Positions 54,706 to 64,000 of a DNA stretch of 64,000 nucleotides are shown here, piece after piece. Both the position numbers and the translations under genes were made by a program. Below the pieces are notes generated by a model that saw only the letters and a list, made by a program, of their open reading frames with translations, searched no databases and had not been told where the DNA came from. How positions within the stretch are numbered: the first letter of the stretch is position 1; each line of letters starts with the position of its first letter. Origin of the DNA: Hyphomicrobiales bacterium (GTDB taxonomy: Bacteria > Pseudomonadota > Alphaproteobacteria > Rhizobiales > Rhizobiaceae); assembly GCA_900468285.1 (NCBI GenBank), contig UBTF01000010.1, forward strand, positions 124,001 to 188,000, written 5' to 3'.

Positions 54706-54996
54706 TTAAGCGGCTTCAACAGTCTTCTTTGCGATCTGACGACGCAGCAGACGTGCGCGCATCGAGAGATCATTCTCGCTGGACTTCAGCAGGAACGCGT
54801 CGAGACCGCCGCGATGCTCAACGGAGCGCAAAGCAGCTGCAGAAACGCGCAGACGGAAGCGCTGGCCGAGGGAATCAGAAATCAACGTTACCTGGCACAG
54901 GTTCGGGAGGAACCGGCGCTTGGTTCTGTTGTTGGCGTGGCTGACGTTGTTGCCCGTCTGGACGCCCTTGCCGGTCAATTCGCATACACGGGACAT
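54706..54996 (-). CDS. rpmB: 50S ribosomal protein L28
   Basis: A 96-aa basic ribosomal protein, usual length for alphaproteobacteria. It starts [20 protein letters not shown] and has the conserved [16 protein letters not shown] segment. AGGTG precedes the ATG. It is a single-gene transcript with a promoter at 55093-55121 and a strong terminator at 54643. L28 joins the large subunit late in assembly. Confidence 0.98.
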   Translation of the reverse strand: MSRVCELTGKGVQTGNNVSHANNRTKRRFLPNLCQVTLISDSLGQRFRLRVSAAALRSVEHRGGLDAFLLKSSENDLSMRARLLRRQIAKKTVEAA

Positions 54997-55092
54997 GGGT
55001 ACACCTATTTGTTATCGTCTGTTTCACCAGTGGTTCGCTACCCGGCAAAATCCGGTGAGCAATCCAACTGGCAATGATTGGAAAGTTGCGGT

Positions 55093-55121
55093 TCTATAGT
55101 CAGACAGGAACTTGCAGTCAA
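55093..55121 (-). promoter_or_regulatory. Sigma-70 promoter of rpmB
   Basis: On the minus strand TTGACT (55121-55116) and TATAGA (55098-55093) are separated by exactly 17 bases, near the consensus. The predicted start lies about 90 bases upstream of the rpmB ATG, leaving room for a leader. Confidence 0.75.
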
Positions 55122-55248
55122 GCCGCCCACTCTTTTTTGTGAGCGATTTCGCCGGTTTTCCACGTTACTCCGCTTTTTTATTGCCATAACTCGGCGTATA
55201 TCATCGCGGCAGTGGACGGCATTTCCTGTCCGTCGAGGTGTTAACGCA

Positions 55249-56022
55249 ATGAACGTCATAGCACAAAGGTTTTTCGCAGGTATCGCTCTTACGCTGGGAA
55301 GTCTTTCCCCGGCCTTTGCAGCAGAATCGCAGCACGATAGTGAATACAGCATCAATCTGGGCCTTCTGCCCATCGCGAGGGCTAATTTCTCCACTCGCAT
55401 GGAAGGCTCGACCTACTCGATATCGGGTTCCTTCAGCTCGGCGGGAATCGCCAGCGTGCTGAAGGACATCTCAGGCAAGACGATTGTTTCCGGCGCCAAG
55501 CGTGGCAATCGGCTGCAGGCGAACGAGTATTCACTCGTCTACAAGGACGGCAAGAAGACGCGGACCTATGATGTGCAATATCGAAACGGCAACGTCACGT
55601 CCACGACCGTAAAGCCTGAGCCGAAGTCGCGCCCGGACAATTGGGTGGATGTGAAGGATCGGGACCTGCGTTCGGTCCTTGACCCCATCTCTGGCCTGAT
55701 ATTCCCGGTAGGCGGTCGTATCTGCCCCAGTCGGCTGCCAATCTATGACGGCGAATCGCGGCTGGATCTGGTCTTGAGCTCAGGCGGTACCAAACCCTTC
55801 GCCACCAACGGATTTACTGGCGATGCAATTGTGTGCAACGCGCGCTACGTGCCCAAATCCGGCTTCCGCAAGGGACGCAAGGACATCGAGTATTTGAAAT
55901 CCATTTCCATGGAAATCTGGTTCGCCAAGGCCAATAACATGGATGTGTACGCGCCGGTCTATGCGCGCATTCCGACCAAGGTCGGGCAGGTCTACATCAC
56001 GGCAACCAAATATGGTGGCTAG
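55249..56022 (+). CDS. DUF3108 periplasmic protein
   Basis: A 257-aa exported protein. ATG 55249 follows GAGGTG; a signal peptide is clear (MNVIAQRFFAGIALTLGSLS, cleaved after AFA). The mature part is beta-rich (YSINLGLLPIARANFSTRME, then YSLVYKDGKKTRTYDVQYRN), as expected of DUF3108, whose function is not established. Two Cys (in GGRICPSRLPIY and AIVCNARYV) could form a disulfide in the periplasm. It is divergent from rpmB, the standard neighbour in rhizobia as far as I recall. Confidence 0.88.
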   Translation: MNVIAQRFFAGIALTLGSLSPAFAAESQHDSEYSINLGLLPIARANFSTRMEGSTYSISGSFSSAGIASVLKDISGKTIVSGAKRGNRLQANEYSLVYKDGKKTRTYDVQYRNGNVTSTTVKPEPKSRPDNWVDVKDRDLRSVLDPISGLIFPVGGRICPSRLPIYDGESRLDLVLSSGGTKPFATNGFTGDAIVCNARYVPKSGFRKGRKDIEYLKSISMEIWFAKANNMDVYAPVYARIPTKVGQVYITATKYGG

Positions 56023-56027
56023 CGCCG

Positions 56028-56465
56028 TCAGCCCGGTGACCAGCCGGGCGGAGCCATGACGAAACTTTCGAAGACAAAGCCCGGAGCCACGGTGCAGCCT
56101 ACCAGCGTAAAGTCACCGAGGCTCTCTGCAGATTGCCAGTGATTGGCTGGGACAACCGCCTGCGGTCTTTGGCCATCGAGAAGGAACGGACCGAGCGTAA
56201 TCGTCTCCACGCCTTTTCCATCGCCACTCAGGTGAAGCGCCAGTGGCGCGCCTGCATAATAGTGCCAGGCTTCCGCCGCATCGATCACACGGTGCCAGTG
56301 CGACCGCTCACCCTTTTTCAGCAGATAGTAGATTGCGGTCGAATGGCCGCGGCCATCTTCCGGCCCGTCACGAAAGGTCTGGCGGTAGTAGCCGCCTTCA
56401 GGGTGCGGCTCCAGTTGCAATTCGGCGATGATGGCATCGGCGGATAGGTCTGCATATTGCATCAA
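56028..56465 (-). CDS. Cupin-fold protein, DUF985 family
   Basis: A 145-aa cupin beta-barrel protein with [14 protein letters not shown] near residue 19, [20 protein letters not shown] near 46 and [12 protein letters not shown] next. His and Glu residues of these motifs could bind a metal. DUF985 members have no assigned reaction. It overlaps the upstream gloB gene by four bases (56462-56465), so the two are cotranslated. Confidence 0.9.
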   Translation of the reverse strand: MMQYADLSADAIIAELQLEPHPEGGYYRQTFRDGPEDGRGHSTAIYYLLKKGERSHWHRVIDAAEAWHYYAGAPLALHLSGDGKGVETITLGPFLLDGQRPQAVVPANHWQSAESLGDFTLVGCTVAPGFVFESFVMAPPGWSPG

Positions 56466-57232
56466 AACTGATCCTTGCGGGCTCTGATTTCCGCAAAGAC
56501 TTCCGCATCGGAGGCATCGGGGAGACCCAATTGCTTGCGGATATTGGCATCGGCAACGCGCATGTAGGGATTTGTCTGTTTTTCGAGCCCGATGGTCGTG
56601 GGTATCGTGAACTCGCCCTTGCTTCTCATATCCTCGACCGCACGCGCACGTTCAGTCAATGCGGAATTCTCAGGATCAACGGTAACCGCGAAGCGGGCAT
56701 TGGCAAGCGTATATTCGTGACCGAAATAGACTCTGGTTTCGTCAGGCAAGGCCATTAGCTTCTGAAATGAGTGCCACATGTCAGCTGCTGGGCGCTCAAA
56801 AAGACGACCGCAGCCCATGGCGAACAGGGTGTCGGCGGCAAAAAGCAGTGCGTCATCGGGAAAGTAGTAGCAAATATGTCCGGCAGTGTGGCCGGGCGTT
56901 GCTATGACCTGAATACGCCGCCCGGCCAGTTCAAACTCATCGCCGTCCATTGCGGATTTGTCCAACCCGGGAATGGCAATGGCCTCGTCGTGGGGGCCGT
57001 GAATTTCGCAGCCGTATTTTTCCTTCAAGGCGAGATTGGCTTCAACATGGTCCATGTGGTGGTGCGTGGTAAGGATATGGGTAAGCTTCCACCCACGGCG
57101 CTCGAGCGCAGCGATGATGGGAGCCTCCTCCGGAGCGTCGATAGAAACGGTGATCCCGGTCTCGCCGTCGTGCAGCAGGACGCCGAAGTTGTCACTGCGA
57201 CAAGAAAATACCTCTATTTCCAACGGTTTCAT
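56462..57232 (-). CDS. gloB: Hydroxyacylglutathione hydrolase (glyoxalase II)
   Basis: A 256-aa metallo-beta-lactamase-fold enzyme that releases D-lactate and glutathione from S-lactoylglutathione. ATG 57232 follows GAGAGGAAT; upstream in-frame ATGs are less well placed. The metal motif [11 protein letters not shown] lies near residue 56, with further ligands in [14 protein letters not shown] and [13 protein letters not shown]. The glutathione-binding C-terminal domain (about 165-256) includes [15 protein letters not shown]. It is divergent from the methyltransferase gene. Confidence 0.95.
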   Translation of the reverse strand: MKPLEIEVFSCRSDNFGVLLHDGETGITVSIDAPEEAPIIAALERRGWKLTHILTTHHHMDHVEANLALKEKYGCEIHGPHDEAIAIPGLDKSAMDGDEFELAGRRIQVIATPGHTAGHICYYFPDDALLFAADTLFAMGCGRLFERPAADMWHSFQKLMALPDETRVYFGHEYTLANARFAVTVDPENSALTERARAVEDMRSKGEFTIPTTIGLEKQTNPYMRVADANIRKQLGLPDASDAEVFAEIRARKDQF

Positions 57233-57324
57233 ATTCCTCTCCATCTTGGACTTCCAAACCAAAGGCGCCTCTTATGTAAACCCACCCGCCTTGAAGTCCA
57301 ACGGGGGACTGCTACATTCTGCCG

Positions 57325-58086
57325 ATGAATACCGATATTGTCGATCTGCGCGAATTCTACCATTCTCCGCTTGGCCGCTCCGCCGAGCAGGCGATCACAA
57401 TGGCGCTTTCAACGCTCTGGCCTTCCTTGCCCGATGAGCGTCTGGTCGGCATCGGTTATGCCGTGCCATTTCTCGACCGGTTTCGTCACGATACGGAAAG
57501 AACCTTCGCCTTCATGCCAGCGGGGCAGGGGGCGGTTAACTGGCCGGCGGGGGAACGCTCCGCCACAGCCCTCGTGTTTGATGAGGAATTACCTCTCCCG
57601 GATTCCTCCATAGATCGCATACTGATGGTTCACTCTCTCGAATTTGCAGAAAATCCTCGGGAGACACTCAAGGAATTGTGGCGTGTGCTTGCGCCAGGTG
57701 GACGTCTGGTCATCGTGGTGCCGAACAGACGTGGCGTGTGGGCCAGAATGGAGCACACGCCCTTCGGATCAGGGCGGCCATACTCGCGCGGCCAGTTGAC
57801 GACCCTTCTCAGGGAAACAAATTTTACGCCGGGCGCTTCTGCGGAAGCCCTTTTCTTCCCGCCATCGAAGGTTCGATCGGTGTTGAAGTTCCGACGCTAT
57901 CTGGAAAGCACCGGCAGGAGACTTTGGCCCGTCTTTTCGGGCGTTATCATCGTTGAGGCGCAAAAGCGTTTGTATCAGGGCCTGCCTGTCACTCAACGGG
58001 CATCACGACGGGTGTTCGTGCCGGTTCTTGCGCCGCACGGAGTGCCCACGACCCGGACATCAAGCGAACCGCTAAAGCCGCGCTGA
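57325..58086 (+). CDS. Class I SAM-dependent methyltransferase
   Basis: A 253-aa methyltransferase-like protein. The SAM-binding region is diverged: [15 protein letters not shown] near residue 39 replaces the usual glycine-rich loop. The later motifs are recognisable, with [20 protein letters not shown] (near 91-110) and [20 protein letters not shown] (near 114-133). The substrate is unknown. This protein type is commonly found next to gloB in Rhizobiales, and it precedes hisC by 82 bp. Confidence 0.86.
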   Translation: MNTDIVDLREFYHSPLGRSAEQAITMALSTLWPSLPDERLVGIGYAVPFLDRFRHDTERTFAFMPAGQGAVNWPAGERSATALVFDEELPLPDSSIDRILMVHSLEFAENPRETLKELWRVLAPGGRLVIVVPNRRGVWARMEHTPFGSGRPYSRGQLTTLLRETNFTPGASAEALFFPPSKVRSVLKFRRYLESTGRRLWPVFSGVIIVEAQKRLYQGLPVTQRASRRVFVPVLAPHGVPTTRTSSEPLKPR

Positions 58087-58168
58087 CACTCGACAAATCT
58101 TGCGTTCCGGTCTAATGCCCCAGGCATTATTTTGCTGGGTCCTCCGGCGTTTTTCAGAAGGTGATGAA

Positions 58169-59275
58169 ATGAGTGCAGAGCCGAACCAACCTGTTCCACG
58201 TCCGGGCATTCTGGATATCGCTGCTTATGTTCCCGGCAAGGAACATGCAGAGGGGGTAGCGAAGGTTTACAAGCTCTCCTCCAATGAAACACCGCTTGGC
58301 CCAAGCCCGAAAGCCATCGAAGCCTTCAAAGCCGCAGCGTCAAATCTGGAAATCTACCCGGACGGTCAGGCTATGGCCTTGCGCCACGCCATTGCCGATG
58401 TCCATGGCTTGAATGTCGCCAATATCATGTGTGGCAATGGCTCTGACGAGCTGCTGGGCCTTTTGTGCCATGTTTACCTGGGCGCTGGTGATGAGGCGAT
58501 CATTACCGAACATGGCTTTCTGGTCTACAGGATCCAGATCATGGGCGCGGGCGCCCAGCCTGTCACCGTCAAAGAGAAGGATTGTGCCGTCGATGTCGAT
58601 GCCATCCTCGCGGCGGTAACAAGCAAGACGAAAATGGTATTCATTGCCAATCCTGGCAATCCAACGGGTAGCTATGTACCCGTTGCAGAAATACGCCGTC
58701 TGCAGGCTGGCCTGCCCAAGCATGTCATCCTTGTGCTGGATGCTGCCTATGCGGAATATGTCCGCAAGAACGACTATGAGGCTGGCCTCGAGCTCGTCTC
58801 AGGCAACGCCAATGTCGTCATGACGAGAACCTTTTCAAAAGTTTATGGGCTTGCTGCGCTGCGTGTTGGCTGGATGTACGGCCCTGCGGCCATTATCGAT
58901 GCTCTGAACCGAGTGCGCGGTCCTTTCAACATGAATGCGCCCGCCATTGCTGCCGGTGCGGCCGCGATTCGCGATCAGGCATTCATGCAGAACGCGGTGG
59001 CGCATAACCTTGAATGGCTGGAGAAGCTCACAGAGGCATTCACGGCGCTCGGCCTCGTTGTGACACCATCGGTGACCAATTTCCTTCTCATTCATTTCCC
59101 CGATGTCGACGGCAAGCGAGCCGCAGACGCGGATGAGTTTCTGACCCGCCGGGGTTACATTCTGCGTGCTGTGCGCGGATACGGTTTTGCGAATGCATTG
59201 CGCATGACGGTGGGCTCGCAGGAAGCCAACCTTGGCGTTATCGCCGCTCTGAAAGACTTCATGGAGGAGGCTTGA
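58169..59275 (+). CDS. hisC: Histidinol-phosphate/aromatic aminotransferase
   Basis: A 368-aa PLP-dependent class I/II aminotransferase starting at ATG 58169 (AAGGTG upstream; the frame is open to 58100). Motifs are [50 protein letters not shown] and the PLP Lys in [17 protein letters not shown]. Because it is coupled to prephenate dehydrogenase (TGATG overlap at 59273-59277), it may serve tyrosine and phenylalanine synthesis as well as or instead of histidine synthesis. Confidence 0.93.
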   Translation: MSAEPNQPVPRPGILDIAAYVPGKEHAEGVAKVYKLSSNETPLGPSPKAIEAFKAAASNLEIYPDGQAMALRHAIADVHGLNVANIMCGNGSDELLGLLCHVYLGAGDEAIITEHGFLVYRIQIMGAGAQPVTVKEKDCAVDVDAILAAVTSKTKMVFIANPGNPTGSYVPVAEIRRLQAGLPKHVILVLDAAYAEYVRKNDYEAGLELVSGNANVVMTRTFSKVYGLAALRVGWMYGPAAIIDALNRVRGPFNMNAPAIAAGAAAIRDQAFMQNAVAHNLEWLEKLTEAFTALGLVVTPSVTNFLLIHFPDVDGKRAADADEFLTRRGYILRAVRGYGFANALRMTVGSQEANLGVIAALKDFMEEA

Positions 59276-60204
59276 TGGGCAGCGTATTGTTTGATCGTAT
59301 TGCGCTCATCGGCATCGGCCTGATCGGCTCTTCCATCGCGCGTGACATAAAGGACGCCGGTCTGGCGCGTGACGTCGTTATTTCGACGCGCAGTCCCGAA
59401 ACGCTGAAGCGGGCCGAGGAGCTGGAGCTTGGAACAGCCTACACCATATCGGCTGCGGAGGCGGTAAGGGACGCAGATCTCGTCATCATTTCGGTGCCGG
59501 TCGGCGCTTCCGGCAGCGTTGCGGAGCAGATAGCTCCCAATCTCAAACCCGGCGCGATCGTAACCGATGTTGGCTCCACGAAAGCTTCGGTTATCGCGCA
59601 GATGGCACCCCATATGCCTGATAGCGTTCATTTCATTCCGGGGCACCCCCTGGCAGGTACGGAAAAGTCCGGCCCGGATGCCGGCTTTTCAGGATTGTTT
59701 CGTGATCGCTGGTGCATCTTCACGCCCTTGGCCGACACTGATCCTGACGCCCTCGCGAGATTGAAGGCGTTCTGGGAACAGCTCGGCTCACGAATCGATG
59801 AAATGGACGCCGAGCATCATGACAAGGTTCTGGCGATCGTTTCACATCTTCCGCATATCATCGCCTACAACATAGTCGGTACGGCTGACGATCTCGGCAC
59901 CGTGACCGAATCGGAAGTCATCAAATATTCCGCATCCGGCTTTCGAGATTTTACCCGTCTGGCTGCGTCCGACCCAACCATGTGGCGGGACGTATGTTTG
60001 CACAACAAGGATGCCATTCTTGAAATGCTGGCCAGGTTTTCCGAGGACCTTGCCTATTTGCAACGGGCGATACGATGGGGAGAGGGCGACAAGCTGTTCG
60101 AACTCTTCACACGCACGCGTGCCATCCGTCGTTCAATCGTGGAAGCCGGGCAGGATGTGGATGCACCTGACTTTGGCCGTCACACGCTGGATGCCAAGAA
60201 ATAG
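59275..60204 (+). CDS. tyrC: Prephenate/arogenate dehydrogenase
   Basis: A 309-aa NAD-dependent enzyme of tyrosine synthesis. ATG 59275 overlaps the hisC stop by one base, with GGAGG upstream. Rossmann motif ALIGIGLIGSSIARDIKDAG near residue 7-27, GSTKASV near 100 and the substrate-binding HFIPGHPLAGTEKSGPDAGF near 117-136, with the catalytic His in SHLPHIIAYN. Coupling to an aminotransferase fits a combined aromatic amino acid pathway. Confidence 0.94.
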   Translation: MGSVLFDRIALIGIGLIGSSIARDIKDAGLARDVVISTRSPETLKRAEELELGTAYTISAAEAVRDADLVIISVPVGASGSVAEQIAPNLKPGAIVTDVGSTKASVIAQMAPHMPDSVHFIPGHPLAGTEKSGPDAGFSGLFRDRWCIFTPLADTDPDALARLKAFWEQLGSRIDEMDAEHHDKVLAIVSHLPHIIAYNIVGTADDLGTVTESEVIKYSASGFRDFTRLAASDPTMWRDVCLHNKDAILEMLARFSEDLAYLQRAIRWGEGDKLFELFTRTRAIRRSIVEAGQDVDAPDFGRHTLDAKK

Positions 60205-60220
60205 GCTCTCTGATCTTTTC

Positions 60221-60248
60221 GGTGGCGCGTCGGCAACGGTGCGCCACC
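60221..60248. terminator. Hairpin between convergent tyrC and DUF2125 genes
   Basis: GGTGGCGC and GCGCCACC form an 8-bp stem around 12 bases, 16 bp after the tyrC stop and 15 bp before the DUF2125 stop. No T-run on either side, so its strength is doubtful. Confidence 0.4.
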
Positions 60249-60263
60249 GCTCGCTCGTAGCCC

Positions 60264-61265
60264 TCAGATCGGGGGGATTTTCCCGAGCGGTATGAAGCCG
60301 CTGACCGTTGCCCGGCCACGGTCGACAACCAGATCGACAGACGCTCTGTCTCCTCCGCCAGCAAGGGCACGAAGCAGTTTACGGGCGGTGTCTATGGTCG
60401 ATTGGAGTTGCGGCAGCGCCTGCTTGGCATTGTCTGCCCAATCGCCCAGTTTTTCGATTTCCAGCTTGAACTGACCTGACAGGTAGCCCTGCTCGTCAAA
60501 GGAGAACGGACCCGTCAGCCGCATGGTACGTCCGTCGCCGATATCCAGCATCAAGCGGCGCAACTCTCCACTGGCGCCGTAGAGGCCGGAACGATCGCTG
60601 CCATCGATCATGCCTGCCTTGCCTGCAAGCGTCAGATCGGCAATGGCATTCAGCCTTGGCAAGAGTTGCGGCCAATCCTTGATGACGGTGGAGGCATCCG
60701 TCAGGGTAACTGCGCCATCGAGATCGGCACCGTTCTGGCGCAGGTGAACTTCCGTTTTCGCAGCATCGAAATTGATCGTCTGGGCCGTGACGGCGGAAAC
60801 CGCCGAAGCTTTCAGCCCATCGATCACGAGCGATGTCCGGTCGATGCCTTTCAGCTTGGTGACAAGGCTGGATTGCAGGTTCGCCCATTGCGCGGACACG
60901 CTGAGGCCATGGCCGGTCTGTATTGTCGCTGGAGAGTCCAGTTCCCAGACGATGTGGCCTGGAGCATAGATCTGTGCTGCAGACCGCAACGCACCGAAGG
61001 ATGCCGACATGTCGTTGGCGCTATTCTTGACATCCACCTTGGAGCAGAAAAGACCGATACGGAATGGGTAGCCCCTGAAGGCAATGTCCGAGCACTCGCC
61101 CGTCACGCCTGCTGCGCCGCCGGGGGCAAGAGTCCGTATGACGGTGTCCTGCAGGCGCTGCGCCGCATAAAACCAGCCTGCCGTGTAGATGGCGGCGACC
61201 GCAATGATCCCGACACCGAGAAAAAGGAATTTTCTGCTGGTTCGGGATTGGCTTGACGCTGCCAT
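60264..61265 (-). CDS. DUF2125 family protein
   Basis: A 333-aa protein of the alphaproteobacterial DUF2125 family. ATG 61265 (MAASSQSRTSRKFLFLGVGI) has GGAG seven bases upstream, better than the ATG at 61277. A single N-terminal membrane anchor (about 13-35) leads into a beta-rich periplasmic part (CSDIAFRGYPFRIGLFCSKV, then HIVWELDSPATIQTGHGLSV). The function is unknown; the pattern resembles AsmA/translocation-type lipid-binding proteins, which is only a guess. It is convergent with tyrC and divergent from the ChaC gene. Confidence 0.87.
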   Translation of the reverse strand: MAASSQSRTSRKFLFLGVGIIAVAAIYTAGWFYAAQRLQDTVIRTLAPGGAAGVTGECSDIAFRGYPFRIGLFCSKVDVKNSANDMSASFGALRSAAQIYAPGHIVWELDSPATIQTGHGLSVSAQWANLQSSLVTKLKGIDRTSLVIDGLKASAVSAVTAQTINFDAAKTEVHLRQNGADLDGAVTLTDASTVIKDWPQLLPRLNAIADLTLAGKAGMIDGSDRSGLYGASGELRRLMLDIGDGRTMRLTGPFSFDEQGYLSGQFKLEIEKLGDWADNAKQALPQLQSTIDTARKLLRALAGGGDRASVDLVVDRGRATVSGFIPLGKIPPI

Positions 61266-61311
61266 GATGATCTCCAATGGTAGACACAGGTGATTTGGTG
61301 TGGCTTGCGAT

Positions 61312-61839
61312 ATGGACGATTTTTGGGTCTTTGGCTATGGCTCGTTGATGTGGAACCCCGGCTTCCCGTTTGAGGAGCGCCAGCAGGCGCGTCTTTACGG
61401 ATACCGGCGGTCTTTATGCATACGGTCTAATCTCTACCGTGGTACGGAAGAAAATCCCGGTCTGGTGCTGGGGCTGGAGCGTGGTGGCTCTTGCCTGGGG
61501 GTTGCCTTCCGGGTTGCGCAGGAAAACCGTGCGCCAGTGCTTGATTATCTGCGGGAACGCGAATTGGTCAGCAATGTCTATAAGGAGCGCGTACTCTCCG
61601 TAGGACTGGCCGACGGAAGACGACAGATGGCGCTGACTTACGTCGCGGACCGTCAACACCCTCAATATATTGGCGATCTCGCCCTCGAAGAGGCGGCCAT
61701 GATCGTAAGCAATGCGTCGGGGCGTTCGGGGCCTAATGTCGATTATGTCTTCAACACCGTCGCGCATCTGCAGGACATGGGAATTCGCGACGCGCTGCTG
61801 GAGCGTGTGGCCTCCAATGTCAAGAAACAGGCGGGTTAA
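61312..61839 (+). CDS. Gamma-glutamylcyclotransferase, ChaC-like
   Basis: A 175-aa protein from ATG 61312 (MDDFWVFGYGSLMWNPGFPF); GTG 61300 has a better ribosome-binding site and is a real alternative. FGYGSLMW is the substrate-binding loop of the family and the catalytic Glu is probably that in YLRERELVSNVY. ChaC-type enzymes cleave glutathione to 5-oxoproline and Cys-Gly. With the gamma-glutamyltransferase at 1515 it is the second glutathione-linked enzyme in the window. It ends four bases before the convergent acyltransferase gene. Confidence 0.92.
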   Translation: MDDFWVFGYGSLMWNPGFPFEERQQARLYGYRRSLCIRSNLYRGTEENPGLVLGLERGGSCLGVAFRVAQENRAPVLDYLRERELVSNVYKERVLSVGLADGRRQMALTYVADRQHPQYIGDLALEEAAMIVSNASGRSGPNVDYVFNTVAHLQDMGIRDALLERVASNVKKQAG

Positions 61840-61843
61840 GCGT

Positions 61844-62635
61844 TCAGGCGGATTGGTTTTGCCGTAGTTCCGCCAGTCGCTTGGCAGCCGATGGGGGCAT
61901 CGGAAGGTCAGGGTTATCGCGCGCGGTTTCTAGAAGAAGCTCGTCACTCGCTTTTTCGGTGACTGCAATCAACTGCTTGAAAAACACATCCGGGTCTAAT
62001 CCCGGCTCTATCGGAGGAAGGATGCGAACCGTGAAATGGCCGGGATAGCGCATCGTCGTGTGACGCGGCCAGAAAAGTCCGGGGTGCATCGCAACCGGCA
62101 CGACAGGGACCTTCAGGTCGCGGTACAGCCTTGCAATGCCATAACGATATTCAGGTTCGGCACCGGGCGGTCGGCGCGTCCCTTCCGGGTAGATGATCAG
62201 TTCCCGTCCCTTGGCCATTTCTTCGCGAGCGCGATCCATGACCTTCAGCATGACCTTTCCGCGTGCGGCACGGTTGACGGGGATCATACGCTGCTTTGCG
62301 ACATACCAGCCAAACAGCGGTATCCACATCAACTCCCGCTTCAATATGTAGACCGGGTCCTTGAGGTTGGGAAGGAGCGCATAGGTATCCCAGAATGATT
62401 GGTGCTTGGGTGCGAAAATGCAGCCAGTTTCCGGAATGTTTTCCAGACCTTCTATGGTGAAGGTCGTGCCAACGATCTTTTCCATCAGCCAGTGATTGGA
62501 TCGAGCCCAGGCTTTTGGAATCTCAAACGCCAGCTTACGCGGCACCAGGAAATAGATCGGCGTCAGCACAATCATCCTGACGATGAGATTGAGATAGAAG
62601 AGCGTGTTGAAGAGAATGGAACGCAGTCTGAGCAT
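61844..62635 (-). CDS. plsC: 1-Acyl-sn-glycerol-3-phosphate acyltransferase
   Basis: A 263-aa membrane-bound lysophosphatidate acyltransferase that makes phosphatidic acid. A hydrophobic N-terminus (LFNTLFYLNLIVRMIVLTPI) anchors it. The catalytic HX4D motif is HQSFWD near residue 78, and EGTRRPPG near 150 is the glycerol-phosphate binding motif. The C-terminus ends in a charged helix. It is separated by 129 bp from the upstream YdcF-like gene on the same strand. Confidence 0.93.
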   Translation of the reverse strand: MLRLRSILFNTLFYLNLIVRMIVLTPIYFLVPRKLAFEIPKAWARSNHWLMEKIVGTTFTIEGLENIPETGCIFAPKHQSFWDTYALLPNLKDPVYILKRELMWIPLFGWYVAKQRMIPVNRAARGKVMLKVMDRAREEMAKGRELIIYPEGTRRPPGAEPEYRYGIARLYRDLKVPVVPVAMHPGLFWPRHTTMRYPGHFTVRILPPIEPGLDPDVFFKQLIAVTEKASDELLLETARDNPDLPMPPSAAKRLAELRQNQSA

Positions 62636-62764
62636 AGAAAAGGCTTCCCCCGGCGCATCCGTTTCAGCGGAAGAAAGCGAAATCCGATGTCGTGCGCAGG
62701 GCTGAACGCCTACACGAAAACAGGGTATCTCAGCAAGACCAATCCAGCGTGCGATGCGCTATAG

Positions 62765-63466
62765 TCAGTTGGACTGAGGCCCGCTTCTCAGGCCATTACC
62801 CTTGCCCAAGCCGGTCAGGTCCCGGGTGGCCGCAGCTACGAACTTGATGTACTCGGATATCATCGTCCGCACGACGTCCGGATTCGCAAACCAGTTGGTG
62901 CGGGCGAGGTCCGAATTGATTACGGGGTAGGCGATGAATTGCGTTTCCGGGCTGGAACTGCGCAATTCGTGCAGGCTTCGGTGCATGTGGTAGTTGTTGG
63001 TGACAACAACGACAGAAGCGTAGCCCCTGTCCTTTATCCACTTGGCGGCCTCGCTGGCATTCCCGATCGTGTCCACGGCCTGATAGCCCATGTCCACACA
63101 GCAGGCGAAAAGATCGGCCGAGCTCTGCGTCATCTTGCGAATCTGGGCGCGCGTTGTCGATGGATTGACCCCTGAAATCAGCAATCGCTTGCCGACACCG
63201 TCGCGCAGCAATCCGACAGCCTGATCGATCCGAAGATAGCCGCCCGTCAGCACGATAATACCATCTGCCTTGGTTGCTGAAGGGGGACGCATCGAGGCAA
63301 CCGAGTCTGCAAACCAGAGAAAACCTCCGAACACAGCGCCCGCAATCACCATGCAGATCAGGATTGTCGCTCTGACGAACCGACGCAAACGCCCCTTGCG
63401 CGAAAACCAGCGGTTTCGCGGCGTCGGAGTCAAATCGTCATCCGGGTCTGTACGACTCATTGCCAT
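62765..63466 (-). CDS. YdcF/SanA-like protein (DUF218)
   Basis: A 233-aa protein with one N-terminal membrane segment (FVRATILICMVIAGAVFGGF) and a DUF218 domain. Motifs are DGIIVLTGGYLRIDQAVGLL, KRLLISGVNPSTTR, NASEAAKWIKDRGY and VVVTNNYHMHRSLHELR. Members are proposed to act in cell-envelope metabolism; the substrate is not established. It follows ftsX on the minus strand, as often in rhizobia (recalled, not checked). Confidence 0.9.
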   Translation of the reverse strand: MAMSRTDPDDDLTPTPRNRWFSRKGRLRRFVRATILICMVIAGAVFGGFLWFADSVASMRPPSATKADGIIVLTGGYLRIDQAVGLLRDGVGKRLLISGVNPSTTRAQIRKMTQSSADLFACCVDMGYQAVDTIGNASEAAKWIKDRGYASVVVVTNNYHMHRSLHELRSSSPETQFIAYPVINSDLARTNWFANPDVVRTMISEYIKFVAAATRDLTGLGKGNGLRSGPQSN

Positions 63467-63535
63467 GAGTTATCCGTAAGCTTGGATCAAGGCAAGAAAC
63501 AGGTAGCTTCTTTCCGCTGGCGGTATCTGCCGTCA

Positions 63536-64000
63536 TCAGACACCCTCACTCTTTGACGGGTCGGAGCGCACGCGATCAATATCGTCAATCGTGCGGATCA
63601 CTGTCATTCGAGCCGTGACCGTCGTCAGCAACGCAATAATCAGCATGGTGGCAAAAATGCCGATATAGCCCTCCAGACCAACAGAGAAGGTGCCAAAAAG
63701 AGCGCTAGCCTGATCGCTCTGCGGTGTTGCCAGTGAACGGGACTGCCAGAAACCCGCAGCGAGAAACACAAGGGCAGCCAGCGCGCTACCGGCTCCGGAA
63801 CCTTTGAGGCTGATTTTCAAGAAGTGTTTTTGAAACTCCCGTGCCACAAAACTGCTCTCGGCACCGACGAAATGCAGGACTTCAACGATATGACGATTGC
63901 CGGACAGGGCACCGCGTGTCGCAAAAATCACGGTAAGCACCATGGCGCTGAAGACCAGTATCAAAACGCCAAGGCCGATCATGACAGTCGTATGGGCCAT
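63536..64000 (-). CDS. ftsX: Cell division protein FtsX (3' part, cut by window edge)
   Basis: 154 C-terminal residues; the frame runs to the last base, and the ATG there is probably internal, since FtsX is about 300 or more residues long. Membrane segments are at VMIGLGVLILVFSAMVLTVI, ALAALVFLAAGFW and IGIFATMLIIALLTTVTA. Between the first two lies the cytoplasmic loop NRHIVEVLHFVGAESSFVAR, where VLHFVGA resembles the FtsX signature VLRLVGA. FtsX with FtsE links division to peptidoglycan hydrolases. ftsE is expected just outside the window. Confidence 0.9.
   Translation of the reverse strand: MAHTTVMIGLGVLILVFSAMVLTVIFATRGALSGNRHIVEVLHFVGAESSFVAREFQKHFLKISLKGSGAGSALAALVFLAAGFWQSRSLATPQSDQASALFGTFSVGLEGYIGIFATMLIIALLTTVTARMTVIRTIDDIDRVRSDPSKSEGV

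Overview
The window reads as chromosomal DNA of a Rhizobiales bacterium of the Agrobacterium/Rhizobium group. Supporting this are a small Omp25/31-type porin, DUF2125 and DUF3108 proteins, a rhizobial-type XRE regulator, two double-HAMP chemotaxis receptors, many ABC importers, and the rpmB, gloB, hisC-tyrC, plsC, ftsX gene order at the right end. The genus is an inference. I saw no rRNA, tRNA, CRISPR array, insertion sequence or phage gene.

Left part (1-14 kb). An oligopeptide/glutathione-type ABC importer (two permeases and a fused double ATPase) surrounds a gamma-glutamyltransferase gene. It is followed by a porin, a flavin/PNPOx-like stress protein, a chemotaxis receptor, an acidic hypothetical protein, a short-chain dehydrogenase, and an arginine-catabolism unit (Lrp-type regulator divergent from arginase and ornithine cyclodeaminase).

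14-27 kb. After a DMT exporter and a TetR regulator comes a sugar-catabolism regulon. A second TetR regulator sits between a leftward operon (Gfo/Idh/MocA oxidoreductase, DUF993 aldolase-like protein, enolase-superfamily protein, TIM-barrel isomerase) and a rightward operon (sugar-binding protein, two permeases, two more Gfo/Idh/MocA oxidoreductases, UgpC-type ATPase). Two matching 14-bp operator-like palindromes, one in front of each arm, suggest that the regulator controls both.

27-41 kb. A second chemotaxis receptor precedes a surface-polysaccharide cluster: a Wzz-like chain-length protein with a degenerate kinase domain, a Wzx-like flippase, a TupA-like ATP-grasp protein, four GT4 glycosyltransferases (two of them an inverted paralogous pair) and a two-domain alpha/beta hydrolase with unusual nucleophile positions.

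41-49 kb. A complete branched-chain keto acid (valine) catabolic operon: Lrp/BkdR regulator, acyl-CoA dehydrogenase, E1 alpha, E1 beta, E2, E3 and 3-hydroxyisobutyrate dehydrogenase, closed by a 12-bp stem terminator.

49-54 kb. The most interesting block is a leftward gene set: XRE regulator, SARP/TolB-like/TPR regulator, a 74-aa protein, a YcaO protein, a TfuA protein and an 82-aa protein ending in Arg-Ala-Gly-His-Cys. YcaO plus TfuA is the known pairing for peptide-backbone thioamidation, so this may be an uncharacterised RiPP or protein-modification system.

54-64 kb. Conserved housekeeping genes: queuosine-precursor transporter, rpmB with a strong promoter and terminator, DUF3108, cupin, gloB, methyltransferase, hisC-tyrC, DUF2125, ChaC, plsC, YdcF-like, and ftsX cut by the window edge.
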